Shown: positions 7,704-16,792, counted from the first letter of the stretch. The stretch: 33,237 nucleotides of DNA from Paenibacillus sp. 598K (GCF_003851045.1 NZ_BFBX01000059.1:73960-107196), one strand, 5' to 3'. A program made the numbers and translations. The notes: generated from the sequence alone by a model not told the origin.

Positions 7704-10700
7704 TTACGCTGGTGGTTGGTCAACAACAATGAACAGCGACGAGAAGACGCGGCGGGCCACCCCCGGCGTGTTGACGCCGTCTACCCGATTAATCGGCGTA
7801 TTCTTCACCTCGTACGCACCGGTTGCGCCATTGCGCGTCACCGCCGTCGACGAACCCCCGCCATCCATATTAATTGCCTCTACTGCGCCAAGCTCTTTCA
7901 TATACAGACCCAGCTCCTCGATGTAAAAGCCGACCGAGCCGTTAGCTCCCCGTCCGTCAATAATGACGAAGAAAACGGTGCCGTCGTCCCGGATGCCTGC
8001 GGCGGTACGCGGGTGGCGGTCTTTGTGGCGATAATAGGTCTCGTAATCGAAGTCTGGGTGCGTCTCATCCGAGATGACCAGACCATTGAAGTCCTGGGCA
8101 ACGCCATTCTGGACGATCCAGTATTGACCTCCCGAGGCCTGGAACAAGTTATCCTTCTCACTCTCCCAGTCGTCACTGTAGTTGCCGATCACCGGCGTGC
8201 CATCGTCTCGAATGCCGAAGAACCCATGGAACGGATAGTTCTTGCCATCGACTCCCGGCACCCGCACACCGTTGATGATGTCCGAGCCATCCTTGATCAT
8301 GTAGCCCTCCGGCCCCTGCTCGGTGTAGAACTCGCCGTTCACACCTGCGATGACCTCGCGTCCCGGCAGGATCGTCGTCTCCATCTGCTCCGGCACTGTG
8401 CCTCGTATCGAGTCGGAGCCGTTCTCATCTACGATCCGGATGTAGTTGCCGTTCTCGTCGGTTGGCGGGACTTGATTATTTTTGACGCCGACCATAATCT
8501 TGTTCTGCGGCAGCGTCAGATCGGCATCGATGATGTTGGCCTTCTGTACATGCCCCTCGCTGTCGATAAAGTCCATCTGCCGGTGCGAGACGCCCGCCGA
8601 GAGGGTCTGACTCTCGTCGCGGAACACGCGATAGAGGATCGGGTGCGATTCCTGTTCCGGCAGGGAAGCAAAAGCCTGCAGCACGGGACGCTGCGTCTGC
8701 GGCTCCATCTGCCAGATGCGGTCGAAATCCCAGGCGAGCGTGCCTTCATACGTCGTTTGCAGTGTAAGCGCCTCGTCCGTGACGGACTGGCCCTGACGGT
8801 TGGTTGCGCTGCCTCCGGTAGCCTGCTGTCCCTGAACGAGAGCATTCTCCGAAGCCCGGTTGCCCTCGAACGCCGGCGTGCCGTTGACACGTCCCGCTAC
8901 TCGGGCGATATTGCTCCCGCCCCCATTGTCGATCGAACCGGCGAGCAGCGCGTTGCGACGGATGGTCGCGCCTGTGTAGGCATAGGCGGTCAGACCGCCT
9001 GTGTTGTTCAGCTCCGAATACACATCCGGCTCGGCATAGGAGCTCTCCAGCAGCGAGCCGCTCTCGGCGACGGCCACCAAGGCAGCGGCTTCGCCGCGAC
9101 CCTTGACGATCAAGTCGGCGTAGCTGTTCAACACGCGTCCGTAATTGTGTACCGCAATGCCCGCACTGCGGTAGCTGCCCGTGACAACGCCGGTCACGAA
9201 GCTCTCGCGGATCGTGCCGCGATTGACCGTGGCGAACCCTGCGGCCCAATGCGAGGTCGCCCCGCTGCTGCCTACGATTGCCGTCTCCACCAGTCCAAGA
9301 CGCTCGATCTGACCGGTCAGCTCCATGATCAATGCCGAGGCGGAACGGTCGGCGCTGGCAATCGTCAGGAGCCCTGTCACCGTATGTCCGTTGCCGTCCA
9401 ATGTACCGCTGAAGTGCGGGATCGGCTCGAAAGCCTCCGTCATCGTCAGATCCGAGACCAGTCGATAGTCCCCTGCCGGGTTGCTGCGCAGCAGCTCCAG
9501 ATCCGCTACCGTGGCGATGGGGAGCGGGGCGAGCTCCGGCGTGCTCCGCAGCTGCGGACGCGCCAGCCCCGCGCTCCAGGTCCATACCGCATAGAGATCC
9601 CAGCCCAGCTCCTGCTCATAGAGGGCGGGCTGCTGCAGCGCGCTCGCACTAACGGTCAATCCTTGCGGATCGGTCAGGCCTCCGCCGCTGACCGTATTGC
9701 CCTGGACCAGCGCTTGCTGCGAAGCTAGATTGTTCTGCAGGGTCGGGGTACCGTTCATCCGTCCGACCACCCGGCCGATGTTGCTGCCACCGCCATTGTC
9801 GATCGCTCCGCCAAGCACGGCATTGTCGCGGATCACCGCTCCCGCATACGCATAACCCGTCAACCCGCCTGTGTTATTCTGTATCGACTGGACATCCGGC
9901 ACGACATACGAGCCGCTCAGCAGCGAGCCCGGCTCAGACACGGCAACCACCCCGCCTGCCTCCACCTCTGCGCGGACCTGCACGTCTGCATACACGTCTC
10001 GGATGGTACCGTAATTGGTAACCGCCAGTCCGGCACTGCGATACCCGCCAGTCACCTCGCCAGTGACGAAGCTCTCGCGGATCACACCATGGTTGGCAGC
10101 GACCAACCCTCCGGCCCAGTAGGTCGAGTCAGCGCTCAGCCCGGCGATGTCCACATCGACAACGCCGAGTCGCTCGATGACTCCCTCCTGCTCGACGATC
10201 AGCGCCGCACGGGGCTGAGCGGTTGTCGCGGTGACGGTCAAGCCGCTGATGCGGTGACCATCGCCATCCAGCGTGCCACTGAACACGGGAATGGGTGTAA
10301 AAGCTCCCGTCAGGTCAATATCTGCTGTCAGCACATAATCGCCAGCCGGATTGGTCCGGAGCAGCTCCAGCTGTGCTGCTGTAGCAATCGGAGTCGGTGC
10401 AGCCTCTTGCACTCCCCGCAGCTGCGGCCGTGCCAGCGCGGCGCTCCATTGCCAAGCTGTGGCGAAGCTCCAGCCCAGGCTGTTCACATATACCTCTGGA
10501 CTCGCTAGCTCAACGGCTGTCGTGGTCAGACCTTGCGGATCCGCTAGCCCCCCGCCGCTCACCGCGCTTCCCTGCACCAGTGTCTGCTGCGAGGCCCGAT
10601 TATTCTGGAGCGTCGGCGTCCCGTTGACTCGGCCTACGATGCGGCCAATGTTGCTGCCGCCGTCGTTATCCACGGTGCCGGCAAGCACCGCGTTGTCGCG

Positions 10701-11384
10701 GATAATGGCGCCGCTATACGCGTAGGCGGCGATACCGCCCGTATTGCTCTCCTGCGAATACACGTCCGGCAGCACATAGGACTGCTCCAGCAGCGAGCCC
10801 GGCTCGGCTACTGCGACCAGACCGCCACTCTCTACCCGCGCGCTCACTTCCACATCGGCGTAGACATGGCGAATCACGCCGTAGTTGGTAACAGCGACGC
10901 CCGCGCTGCGGTAACCGCCCGTCACCGTGCCGGTGACGTAGCTCTCGCGAATCTCGCCCCGGTTGGTCGCCACGATGCCTCCAGCCCAGTAGGTGGAGTC
11001 CGTCGACAGGCCGGTAATCGCTACCGACTCGAAGGCGATCCGCTCGATGCGGCCGTGGTTGACGACGATAAATGCCGCCTTGGGCTGAGCAGCCGTCGCA
11101 GTAACGGACAAGCCGCTGATGCTGTGACCGTCGCCATCCAGCGTGCCTGTGAACTCGGGAATCGGTGTGAACGAGCCGTTCAACACAATATCCCCGGTCA
11201 GCCGGAAGTCTCCGTCCGGCTGCGCGCGGATCAGCTCCAGATCGGCAGCGCTCTGGATTGCCGTGGCCCCGGACACGGGGGCGGCATACACCGACTGCGA
11301 CGGATGAGGCGCAACGCCAAGGACCAGGGACACAACAAGAGCAAGGGAGAGCGTAAGCTGAAGCCAACGTTTGGTAAGATTCAA
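7704..11384 (-). CDS. Secreted GLUG-repeat protein with C-terminal phosphodiester glycosidase (NAGPA-like) domain
   Basis: The start is TTG at 11384, seven bases after AAAGGAGG; the longer in-frame reading from 11558 has no ribosome site and would bury the signal peptide. The 1226-residue product begins with a signal peptide (cleavage near VYA-AP, residue 35). Residues 40-331, 332-623 and 624-about 905 are three tandem homologous units, each starting with an LELLR-type block and containing GTLDGDGHxISGL, YWAGG...NxGxIRES and GTPxxxNxAS blocks characteristic of GLUG-type beta repeats. Residues 913-1226 match the NAGPA/DUF2233 domain, with RTAAGIRDDG and AINMDGGGSSTAV as signature blocks. That family cleaves sugar-1-phosphodiesters, or acts in exopolysaccharide metabolism. 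No cell-wall anchor is visible. The upstream gene is a GntR regulator. Confidence 0.85.
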   Translation of the reverse strand: MNLTKRWLQLTLSLALVVSLVLGVAPHPSQSVYAAPVSGATAIQSAADLELIRAQPDGDFRLTGDIVLNGSFTPIPEFTGTLDGDGHSISGLSVTATAAQPKAAFIVVNHGRIERIAFESVAITGLSTDSTYWAGGIVATNRGEIRESYVTGTVTGGYRSAGVAVTNYGVIRHVYADVEVSARVESGGLVAVAEPGSLLEQSYVLPDVYSQESNTGGIAAYAYSGAIIRDNAVLAGTVDNDGGSNIGRIVGRVNGTPTLQNNRASQQTLVQGSAVSGGGLADPQGLTTTAVELASPEVYVNSLGWSFATAWQWSAALARPQLRGVQEAAPTPIATAAQLELLRTNPAGDYVLTADIDLTGAFTPIPVFSGTLDGDGHRISGLTVTATTAQPRAALIVEQEGVIERLGVVDVDIAGLSADSTYWAGGLVAANHGVIRESFVTGEVTGGYRSAGLAVTNYGTIRDVYADVQVRAEVEAGGVVAVSEPGSLLSGSYVVPDVQSIQNNTGGLTGYAYAGAVIRDNAVLGGAIDNGGGSNIGRVVGRMNGTPTLQNNLASQQALVQGNTVSGGGLTDPQGLTVSASALQQPALYEQELGWDLYAVWTWSAGLARPQLRSTPELAPLPIATVADLELLRSNPAGDYRLVSDLTMTEAFEPIPHFSGTLDGNGHTVTGLLTIASADRSASALIMELTGQIERLGLVETAIVGSSGATSHWAAGFATVNRGTIRESFVTGVVTGSYRSAGIAVHNYGRVLNSYADLIVKGRGEAAALVAVAESGSLLESSYAEPDVYSELNNTGGLTAYAYTGATIRRNALLAGSIDNGGGSNIARVAGRVNGTPAFEGNRASENALVQGQQATGGSATNRQGQSVTDEALTLQTTYEGTLAWDFDRIWQMEPQTQRPVLQAFASLPEQESHPILYRVFRDESQTLSAGVSHRQMDFIDSEGHVQKANIIDADLTLPQNKIMVGVKNNQVPPTDENGNYIRIVDENGSDSIRGTVPEQMETTILPGREVIAGVNGEFYTEQGPEGYMIKDGSDIINGVRVPGVDGKNYPFHGFFGIRDDGTPVIGNYSDDWESEKDNLFQASGGQYWIVQNGVAQDFNGLVISDETHPDFDYETYYRHKDRHPRTAAGIRDDGTVFFVIIDGRGANGSVGFYIEELGLYMKELGAVEAINMDGGGSSTAVTRNGATGAYEVKNTPINRVDGVNTPGVARRVFSSLFIVVDQPPA
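8660..11267 (-). repeat. Three tandem coding repeats of about 870 bp
   Basis: The units at roughly 10398-11267, 9527-10397 and 8660-9526 encode about 290 residues each and are easily aligned by eye at protein level. Recurring DNA blocks include the ones encoding RSAG-AV-NYG and NTGG-AYAY. The third unit is the most diverged (for example MTEAFEPIPHF against LTGAFTPIPVF). They arose by internal duplication within the secreted-protein gene and are a likely site of recombination or copy-number change. Confidence 0.85.
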
Positions 11385-11400
11385 GATAAAGCCTCCTTTT

Positions 11401-11426
11401 GTCAGAATATTCAGACTTATTAAGTC
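11401..11426 (-). promoter_or_regulatory. Two overlapping dyads upstream of the secreted-protein gene
   Basis: GTCAGAATATTCAGAC (11401-11416) is a 7-of-8 dyad around GAATATTC, and GACTTA-T-TAAGTC (11414-11426) is a perfect 6-bp dyad. Both lie just upstream of the ribosome site of the TTG start at 11384, a place suited to an operator or a transcript-end structure. Neither matches the operator found at the GntR promoters. Further upstream, 11502-11524 holds a GC-rich hairpin (GGCGGGCG / CGCCCGCC) without a T run. Confidence 0.35.
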
Positions 11427-11573
11427 GTTATCCTTATCCCGTTCGGCATCCCCTCCCTTCCGGCAGCGGTTTCTCCCAAACGCTCGGCCTGGTCGAATCA
11501 GGGCGGGCGCTTGACACGCCCGCCGCCGAATCGACTGCCTTGCGGCTTCTATTCCCAAGCAGCCCTTGTCCCC

Positions 11574-12335
11574 TTACTTCGAATCGTAAGCGGCGCTGTC
11601 GTACGGCTTCTTGCGCAGCCGCTGCTTGTATTTGTACTTATACGTCTCGCTGCGCACGTAGCTCTCGCAATACTCGATGCAACGTCCCTGTGCAGCTGTC
11701 ACTCGACGCAGATAGAGCACAGCCGCTTTCTTTTTCAACTTGAGCAGGGCGGCGATTTCGTCGGAGCAATTGACTGCCTCGACCTCCACCTCTGCCTCTT
11801 CGGCCATCAGACCCGAGCAGCGGTAGATGGTGAAGTACAAGCCCTCCTGCTCCACCTGCGCTTCTGTCGCCTCCATCATCAGCGCGCTTGGCGTGTAGGC
11901 TCGCTCCCAGGCAAACAGCTCGCCTCCAATGGAGCGCAGCCGGGTAATCTCGCACACCTCGTCCGAGCCGCTCAGCCCAAAGACTGCCTGCACATGCCCG
12001 GGCGCGATAACTCGGCGAAAGCTCAGCATTTGAAAATGGGAGTCCAGCCCTTCCTTCTCAATCTCCTGGGAGAGGCTGTACGAGCTCGTCAACTCATGCT
12101 CGAACTTCGGCAGCGCTACGAATGTCCCTTTGCCCTGCTTGCGCGTCAAATAGCCCTCCTGCACCAGCGTCTTCAACACTTCGCGGACCGTAATGCGGCT
12201 GACGCCATATTCTGCGCACAGCTCCCGCTCACTGGGAATTTGGGTTCCCGGTGTCCAGACCCGGCCCTCGATCTTCTCCAAAAGCTTGCCGCGCAGCTGA
12301 AACTGCAGCGTCACCGGCAAGGTATCGTCCAGCAC
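11574..12335 (-). CDS. GntR/HutC-family transcriptional regulator with UTRA domain
   Basis: The product has an N-terminal winged helix (about residues 5-75, with IPSERELCAEYGVSRITVRE and GYLTRKQGKGTFV) and a UTRA effector domain (about 95-235), the fold that binds phosphorylated or free sugars in this family. I place the start at GTG 12335 because AAGGAGGAGACGAC precedes it directly and because the paralogue at 19350 starts the same way (VLDETLPVTLQ against VLDDTLPVTLQ); that gives 254 residues. The reading frame extends to 12389 without a ribosome site, overlapping the operator. It sits between the MgtC-like gene and the secreted glycosidase gene. It is clearly a paralogue of the regulator at 18580-19350, sharing FEHELTSSYSLSQE and EYCESYVRS. 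Confidence 0.9.
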   Translation of the reverse strand: MLDDTLPVTLQFQLRGKLLEKIEGRVWTPGTQIPSERELCAEYGVSRITVREVLKTLVQEGYLTRKQGKGTFVALPKFEHELTSSYSLSQEIEKEGLDSHFQMLSFRRVIAPGHVQAVFGLSGSDEVCEITRLRSIGGELFAWERAYTPSALMMEATEAQVEQEGLYFTIYRCSGLMAEEAEVEVEAVNCSDEIAALLKLKKKAAVLYLRRVTAAQGRCIEYCESYVRSETYKYKYKQRLRKKPYDSAAYDSK

Positions 12336-12385
12336 GTCGTCTCCTCCTTCAAAAGCGTGAGCCCTAGCGATGGCTCGCGCTTCTA

Positions 12386-12427
12386 TCAACTGGTCATAAC
12401 GTTATAATATAGCCAGTTGAATGTCAA
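12386..12427 (-). promoter_or_regulatory. Promoter and GntR-type operator of the second regulator gene
   Basis: On the minus strand TTGACA (12427-12422) and TATAAC (12406-12401) are 15 bp apart. An inverted repeat TCAACTGG (12386-12393) / CCAGTTGA (12413-12420) flanks the perfect 10-bp palindrome ATAACGTTAT (12396-12405), so the -10 box is inside the dyad. The plus-strand sequence AACTGGTCATAACGTTATA (12388-12406) recurs with two changes at 19432-19450 before the paralogous regulator. Occupation would block RNA polymerase, suggesting repression. Confidence 0.65.
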
Positions 12428-12445
12428 TCGCTTGAAGGAAACCCG

Positions 12446-12967
12446 TTATTTCCTCGCATCCAATTCCGCGCGGCGCGTATGCAGCGCGACATGCTTGCGG
12501 TACCGTCGTTTTTCGATCCGGTTGGCGACCCGGGCCAGCGTCATGCACAGCGCAACTGCAAAGAGCACAATACCGTAAAAGCCGGCCCCGATGCCAATGC
12601 CGATGCCTCCTACGAACAGGATCATCGCGGCCGACGTCAGCCCCTTGACCTGCAACCCGTCCTTGAGGATTACGCCCGCTCCCAGGAAGCCAAGCCCGGT
12701 CACGATCTGGGCGGCAAGCCGCATCGGGTCCATCATCGTATGCTCGTACACGCCGCTCAGCTTGCCGACGCTGTAGATCGAGATGACCGTGATGAGCGCG
12801 CTGGCTACACAGACGAACATATACGTCTTCAGACCCGCCGGCTTGCTCTTGGCCTCCCGGTCCCAGCCGATGACGAAGCCGCACAATGCGCTCAGCGTGA
12901 TCCGCAGATAGACCTCGCCGTACTGCATGAGATGCGAGAGGGCCAGCTCACCGATCCAATCCATCAT
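12446..12967 (-). CDS. MgtC/SapB-family membrane protein
   Basis: This 173-residue protein has about four membrane segments and the two conserved MgtC blocks: GFVIGWDREAKSKPAGLKT at about 30-48 and QIVTGLGFLGAGVIL at about 87-101. MgtC proteins modulate ATP synthase or Mg2+/phosphate homeostasis in membranes; in Gram-positive bacteria the role is poorly defined. It starts 11 bases after the PHP-hydrolase gene with AAGGAG seven bases before the ATG, so it belongs to the transporter operon. Its presence in a sugar-uptake operon is unusual; a link to phosphate released from imported substrates is only a guess. Confidence 0.9.
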   Translation of the reverse strand: MMDWIGELALSHLMQYGEVYLRITLSALCGFVIGWDREAKSKPAGLKTYMFVCVASALITVISIYSVGKLSGVYEHTMMDPMRLAAQIVTGLGFLGAGVILKDGLQVKGLTSAAMILFVGGIGIGIGAGFYGIVLFAVALCMTLARVANRIEKRRYRKHVALHTRRAELDARK

Positions 12968-12978
12968 GCCTCAGCTCC

Positions 12979-14910
12979 TTAATCTTCGAACCATACCGGC
13001 GCAGTCGCTGCAAATTCGCCATCCTCCTGATAGAGCTTGACGAAGCAGTAGCGGTCAGGCCAGCTCAGGGTCAGCCGGCAGTGCAGTTCATCGTTGTCGT
13101 GGTCTGCAGCATGCAATACCTGGCCTTGCTCGCCGATCAGCTCCATGCGAACGATACGATGACCGGTCGGCAAGCTGTAGAGCGCATGGATCTCGATATC
13201 GGCCGTCTCCGTACGCGGGATTCTTGATCCCATAATCGCGCCATTGACCCTGAACCACACGCTGAGATGCAGCGCCGAGGTGAAGTACGCCCGCTGATGA
13301 CGAACCGCATCATAGAAGTCGGCGGTTGTCAGGCGATCGACCAATATGCCCGTCCGCAGCGTATTCTGCGTTCCCCACTGCCCGTGATGATTGTCCTGGC
13401 TGCCGACAGGAGCTACATGCCAGCCCTTATCGAGCGCCGTCACATAGTAGTACAGGCCGCCGAGCTCCTTGGATTCGATCGGATTGATCTCGATCATATG
13501 CATCACTTCATCGAGCTCCGGATCATACGGGTCGAACCCGTCCAGGTGACGGTTGCCGCAGGACCACGGATGGTTCCACTGTTGAATCGAATCTGGATAT
13601 TGCTTGATTGTATGATAATAATGAGCGATGTCATTATATTTGATTTCATAAGCATTAATGAAGCAATCCATATTGTACGTGTTCATGTGGCCAAACTGGT
13701 TGTACCATGTCGTCTCGGCGCCATAGAGCGCCAGGAAAGCATTCTCCTCGGTCTTGCGCGCTGTTGTCCGCTGGATATCCACCCATTTGCGGCTGCGGTC
13801 CCAATCCAGATCGTGATCATATAGATTGCTGTGCTCGGTAATCGCCAGAAAGTCCAGTCCCGCCGTATAGCGGGCATAATCGTAGGCCTCATCGGGCGTA
13901 CCGATACCATCCGAGAGACCGGTGTGACTGTGCAGGTTGCCAAAATAAATCCGGTACTCGCCAGCTGGCTCCGGCAAGGCCTCCGCCCGCGGCTGGGGCT
14001 GGGGCAGCGCCGTTCCCTTGGCAAACGCCAGCCAGTGGATGAGCAGCTCCTGTCCCGGCGCGACATCGCGCAACACAAGATAGATATCCCGCACGCCGCT
14101 TAGCCGCTCCGGCTCTGCAGCGGTCAGCTGGCCTGCCAGATTGGACCAGCGCTTCCATTGCTTGAACAGGATCAGCTCGCCCACGCACTCCCCGTCCAGG
14201 CGATCCAGCCGGACCTCCAGCGTCACCTGCCTGGATTTGTCCAGATCGGCGAAGCCGAACATCCCGCGCAGCTGATCCACGCCGATATCCGACAGATCGA
14301 CCTCGCGGTAGAGCAGCCAGCTTCCTGTTGTACCGCCGCGCAGGGCAGCATAGGTCGTGCCCGGCTCCACATCATCGGCTTCGAAGCGTTCAAAGCCGGA
14401 CGCTTCGTCGTAATCGGCAGCAGCGAACTTGCGCGGCGCGCGGCGGTCAATGACCGGCTGACGATCGGATGACTGCCGCCCGTAGGCTTCCAGGTCATAG
14501 ATTCTCACCGTCTCGCCGGACGAGCAATAGGTCAAGGTCACCCGCACATAACGCGCTTCCAGTCCGACTACATGGGTCAGCCCGTCAGGAGCCGGCGCTG
14601 CCGTCTCGAGGTGCTCTGCTGCCAGACGCCAGTTCAGATCATCGTCGCTCACTTCGATGAAGTACCGGGTATAGCTCTCCATCTCGTCCGGCGCCTCGGT
14701 CCGGATGAAGATTCTCTCGATGTGGTACAACTCTCCAAGATCTACCTTCCACCATTTGTAGTAGGGGGCTCCGGCCCAGCATGTGTCCGGTTGTCCGTCT
14801 ACAGCCAGACGCGCCTCATGGCCCGCCACTGTGTCCTCTGCCCACGACCGCTTGCCGCGGCTGAGCAGCTTCGCCTGTTCCGCTTCATGTCGTATGCCTT
14901 CCATCAGCAC
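12979..14910 (-). CDS. PHP-domain (CehA/McbA-like) hydrolase with F5/8C and CBM-like modules
   Basis: The 643-residue product has a discoidin (F5/8 type C) domain at about 20-145 (VDGQPDTCWAG, WWKVDLGELYHIERI, RYVRVTLTYC), a beta-rich CBM6-like module at about 170-305 (FEADDVEPGTTYAALRGG, GSWLLYREVDL), and a PHP metal-dependent phosphoesterase-type domain at about 318-560. Metal-ligand motifs there are NLHSHTGLSDG (about 325), AITEHS, GHMNTYN, QWNHPW and GSQDNHHGQ (about 505). A beta-sandwich tail follows. No signal peptide is seen, so it is predicted cytoplasmic despite modules that usually bind extracellular glycans. The start is GTG 14910 or ATG 14904. It is co-transcribed with the ABC system and probably acts on the imported substrate as a phosphodiesterase or phosphatase. 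Confidence 0.8.
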   Translation of the reverse strand: MLMEGIRHEAEQAKLLSRGKRSWAEDTVAGHEARLAVDGQPDTCWAGAPYYKWWKVDLGELYHIERIFIRTEAPDEMESYTRYFIEVSDDDLNWRLAAEHLETAAPAPDGLTHVVGLEARYVRVTLTYCSSGETVRIYDLEAYGRQSSDRQPVIDRRAPRKFAAADYDEASGFERFEADDVEPGTTYAALRGGTTGSWLLYREVDLSDIGVDQLRGMFGFADLDKSRQVTLEVRLDRLDGECVGELILFKQWKRWSNLAGQLTAAEPERLSGVRDIYLVLRDVAPGQELLIHWLAFAKGTALPQPQPRAEALPEPAGEYRIYFGNLHSHTGLSDGIGTPDEAYDYARYTAGLDFLAITEHSNLYDHDLDWDRSRKWVDIQRTTARKTEENAFLALYGAETTWYNQFGHMNTYNMDCFINAYEIKYNDIAHYYHTIKQYPDSIQQWNHPWSCGNRHLDGFDPYDPELDEVMHMIEINPIESKELGGLYYYVTALDKGWHVAPVGSQDNHHGQWGTQNTLRTGILVDRLTTADFYDAVRHQRAYFTSALHLSVWFRVNGAIMGSRIPRTETADIEIHALYSLPTGHRIVRMELIGEQGQVLHAADHDNDELHCRLTLSWPDRYCFVKLYQEDGEFAATAPVWFED

Positions 14911-14932
14911 TCTCCCGTTCTCCTAAGTTTGA

Positions 14933-15829
14933 TTACCCTTTGACTGCTCCGATCATGACGCCTTTGACAAAATGCTTCTGCACGAGCGGATAGACCAGCA
15001 GCATCGGCAGACTGGAAACTACAATAATCGCGTATCGCATGCTTTCGACGAGCAGCAGCTGCTCGACGATACTCTCGCCGCTGCCGCCAGCCATGGCCCC
15101 CATATCCTCCTGAATGAGCAGACTTCGTATGACCATCTGCAGCGGCTGCCGCCAGGAATCGTTCAGATAGATGAGCGCCGTAAAATACGAATTCCAGTGC
15201 GCCACGCCGTAATACATCGCCATGACAGCGAGAATCGGCTTGGAGAGCGGCAGGATGATCGTCACCAGCGTCCGCACATTGCTGCAGCCGTCCATGAACG
15301 CGGCTTCCTGCAGCTCATACGGGATGGAGGTCTGAAAGTAGGTCCGCATAATAATCAGATTCCAGACGCTTACCGCCGCAGGGATAACCATCACCCACAG
15401 GTTGTTGTACAGACCCAGCATATTTTTATAGACCAGGTAGGTCGGAATCAGCCCGCCATTGAACAGCAGAGTGAAGGTAAAAATCAGCGTCAGCACATAC
15501 CGTCCCCGAAAGTCCTGACGAGAGAGCGCGTATGCTCCCATCGTCGTCATGATCAGGTTAATGGACGTTCCGACCACCAGATAGATGATCGAATTGCGGT
15601 AGCCCGTCAGAATATCCGGGTTCTGCAGCACGCGCTCATAGGCGCTGAACGTAATCTCCTTGGGCCATAGCCACAGCTCCCCCCGCGCGATCGCCAGCGG
15701 ATCGCTGATGGAGGCGCTGACAATGTACAGCAACGGGTACAAGGTGCCGAGCATAACCACGCTCAGGATCGTATAGATGACGGCATCATAGATGCGGTCG
15801 CCGACACTTGTTGCTTTTGTATGTTCCAT
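14933..15829 (-). CDS. ABC sugar transporter permease, LplC/YtcP-like
   Basis: This 298-residue permease has six predicted membrane segments, the EAA loop ELQEAAFMDGCSNVRTLVTI at about residues 175-194 followed by ILPLSKPIL, and the typical KHFVKGVMIGAVKG ending. It starts 16 bases after the upstream permease gene and pairs with it as the translocation channel. No ATPase is encoded in the operon, as usual for systems using a shared MsmX-type ATPase. It is paralogous to the permease at 3109-3984. Confidence 0.9.
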   Translation of the reverse strand: MEHTKATSVGDRIYDAVIYTILSVVMLGTLYPLLYIVSASISDPLAIARGELWLWPKEITFSAYERVLQNPDILTGYRNSIIYLVVGTSINLIMTTMGAYALSRQDFRGRYVLTLIFTFTLLFNGGLIPTYLVYKNMLGLYNNLWVMVIPAAVSVWNLIIMRTYFQTSIPYELQEAAFMDGCSNVRTLVTIILPLSKPILAVMAMYYGVAHWNSYFTALIYLNDSWRQPLQMVIRSLLIQEDMGAMAGGSGESIVEQLLLVESMRYAIIVVSSLPMLLVYPLVQKHFVKGVMIGAVKG

Positions 15830-15845
15830 TAGTTAGCTTCCCCCA

Positions 15846-16781
15846 TCACCACAGACTCGTGCCGCTGATCCGCTTGGCTGCGGCGTTGACGATGATGATC
15901 AGCACGAAGTTGATCACCGAGTTGAACAAGCCCACGGCTGCCGAGAAGCTGAATTGCGAGCCCAGCAAGCCGACCTCGTACACATAGGTAGAGATAACCG
16001 TCGATGCCGAACGGTTCAGGTCATTTTGCATCAGATAAATCTTCTCGAAGCCGATATCCATCATCGAGCCGAACTGGAAGATCAGCATGATGATCGCCGT
16101 CGGGATCAGGCACGGAATCGCAATATGGATCAGTCGCTGCAGCTTGGTCGCGCCGTCGATCATCGCCGCCTCGTACAATGACTTGTCGATGCCGGCCAGC
16201 ACCGCGATATACAGGACGGAGGCGAAGCCCATGTTCTGCCAGATATCCGAGAACACATAGATGGACTTGAACATGCCCGGCTCAGTCATAAAATAGACCG
16301 GAGCGCCGCCGAACAGACGGATCACATTGTTGAACAGTCCCGTAGATGGCGACAGAAAGGCCATCAGCATCCCGACCAGCACGACTGTCGACAGAAAATG
16401 AGGCATAAACGTGATGGACTGCACACTTTTCTTGAACCACTTGCTCTGTACCTCGTTCACCAGCAGGGCGAATAAGATCGGGATCGGAAAAGCAACGGCA
16501 ATCTGGTAGAGACTGATGCCAATCGTGTTCTTGATCAATGTCCAGAACTGATAGTTATTAAAAAAACGGACAAAGTGCTTGAAGCCGACCCAGTCGCTGC
16601 CCCAAATGCCCTTGGCTGCGGAGAAATCCTTGAAGGCGATCTGGATGCCGTACATCGGCAAATATTTAATAAGAAGAAAGTAGAGAACAACCGGCAGAAT
16701 GAGCAGATAGAGATCCCAGTTTTTGCGGACTGAGCGGGGCAGCAGCGTGCGCTGCCGACCCGTCGCCTGGCTTGATGTCAT
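15846..16781 (-). CDS. ABC sugar transporter permease, LplB/YteP-like
   Basis: This 311-residue permease follows the binding-protein gene by 11 bases, with AAGGAG as ribosome site. The N-terminus is basic (RQRTLLPRSVRKNWD) before the first membrane helix at about 25-45. The EAA loop YEAAMIDGATKLQRLIHIAI lies at about residues 204-223, followed by PCLIPTAIIM. It is the LplB-type half of the channel, partner of the next gene, and receives substrate from the lipoprotein encoded upstream. Confidence 0.9.
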   Translation of the reverse strand: MTSSQATGRQRTLLPRSVRKNWDLYLLILPVVLYFLLIKYLPMYGIQIAFKDFSAAKGIWGSDWVGFKHFVRFFNNYQFWTLIKNTIGISLYQIAVAFPIPILFALLVNEVQSKWFKKSVQSITFMPHFLSTVVLVGMLMAFLSPSTGLFNNVIRLFGGAPVYFMTEPGMFKSIYVFSDIWQNMGFASVLYIAVLAGIDKSLYEAAMIDGATKLQRLIHIAIPCLIPTAIIMLIFQFGSMMDIGFEKIYLMQNDLNRSASTVISTYVYEVGLLGSQFSFSAAVGLFNSVINFVLIIIVNAAAKRISGTSLW

Positions 16782-16792
16782 ATCAACACTCC

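Noticed and set aside
7557..9728. Plus-strand open frame of 723 codons
   Set aside because: It is the antisense of the secreted glycosidase gene, begins inside the cyclase-family gene and shows no recognisable domain.
8660..11267. Periodic repeats considered as a CRISPR-like or satellite array
   Set aside because: The period is about 870 bp and the units are in-frame coding repeats; there are no short repeats with unique spacers.
11502..11524. GC-rich hairpin after the second GntR gene, considered as a terminator
   Set aside because: No T run follows on the minus strand, so it is noted only as a possible structure.
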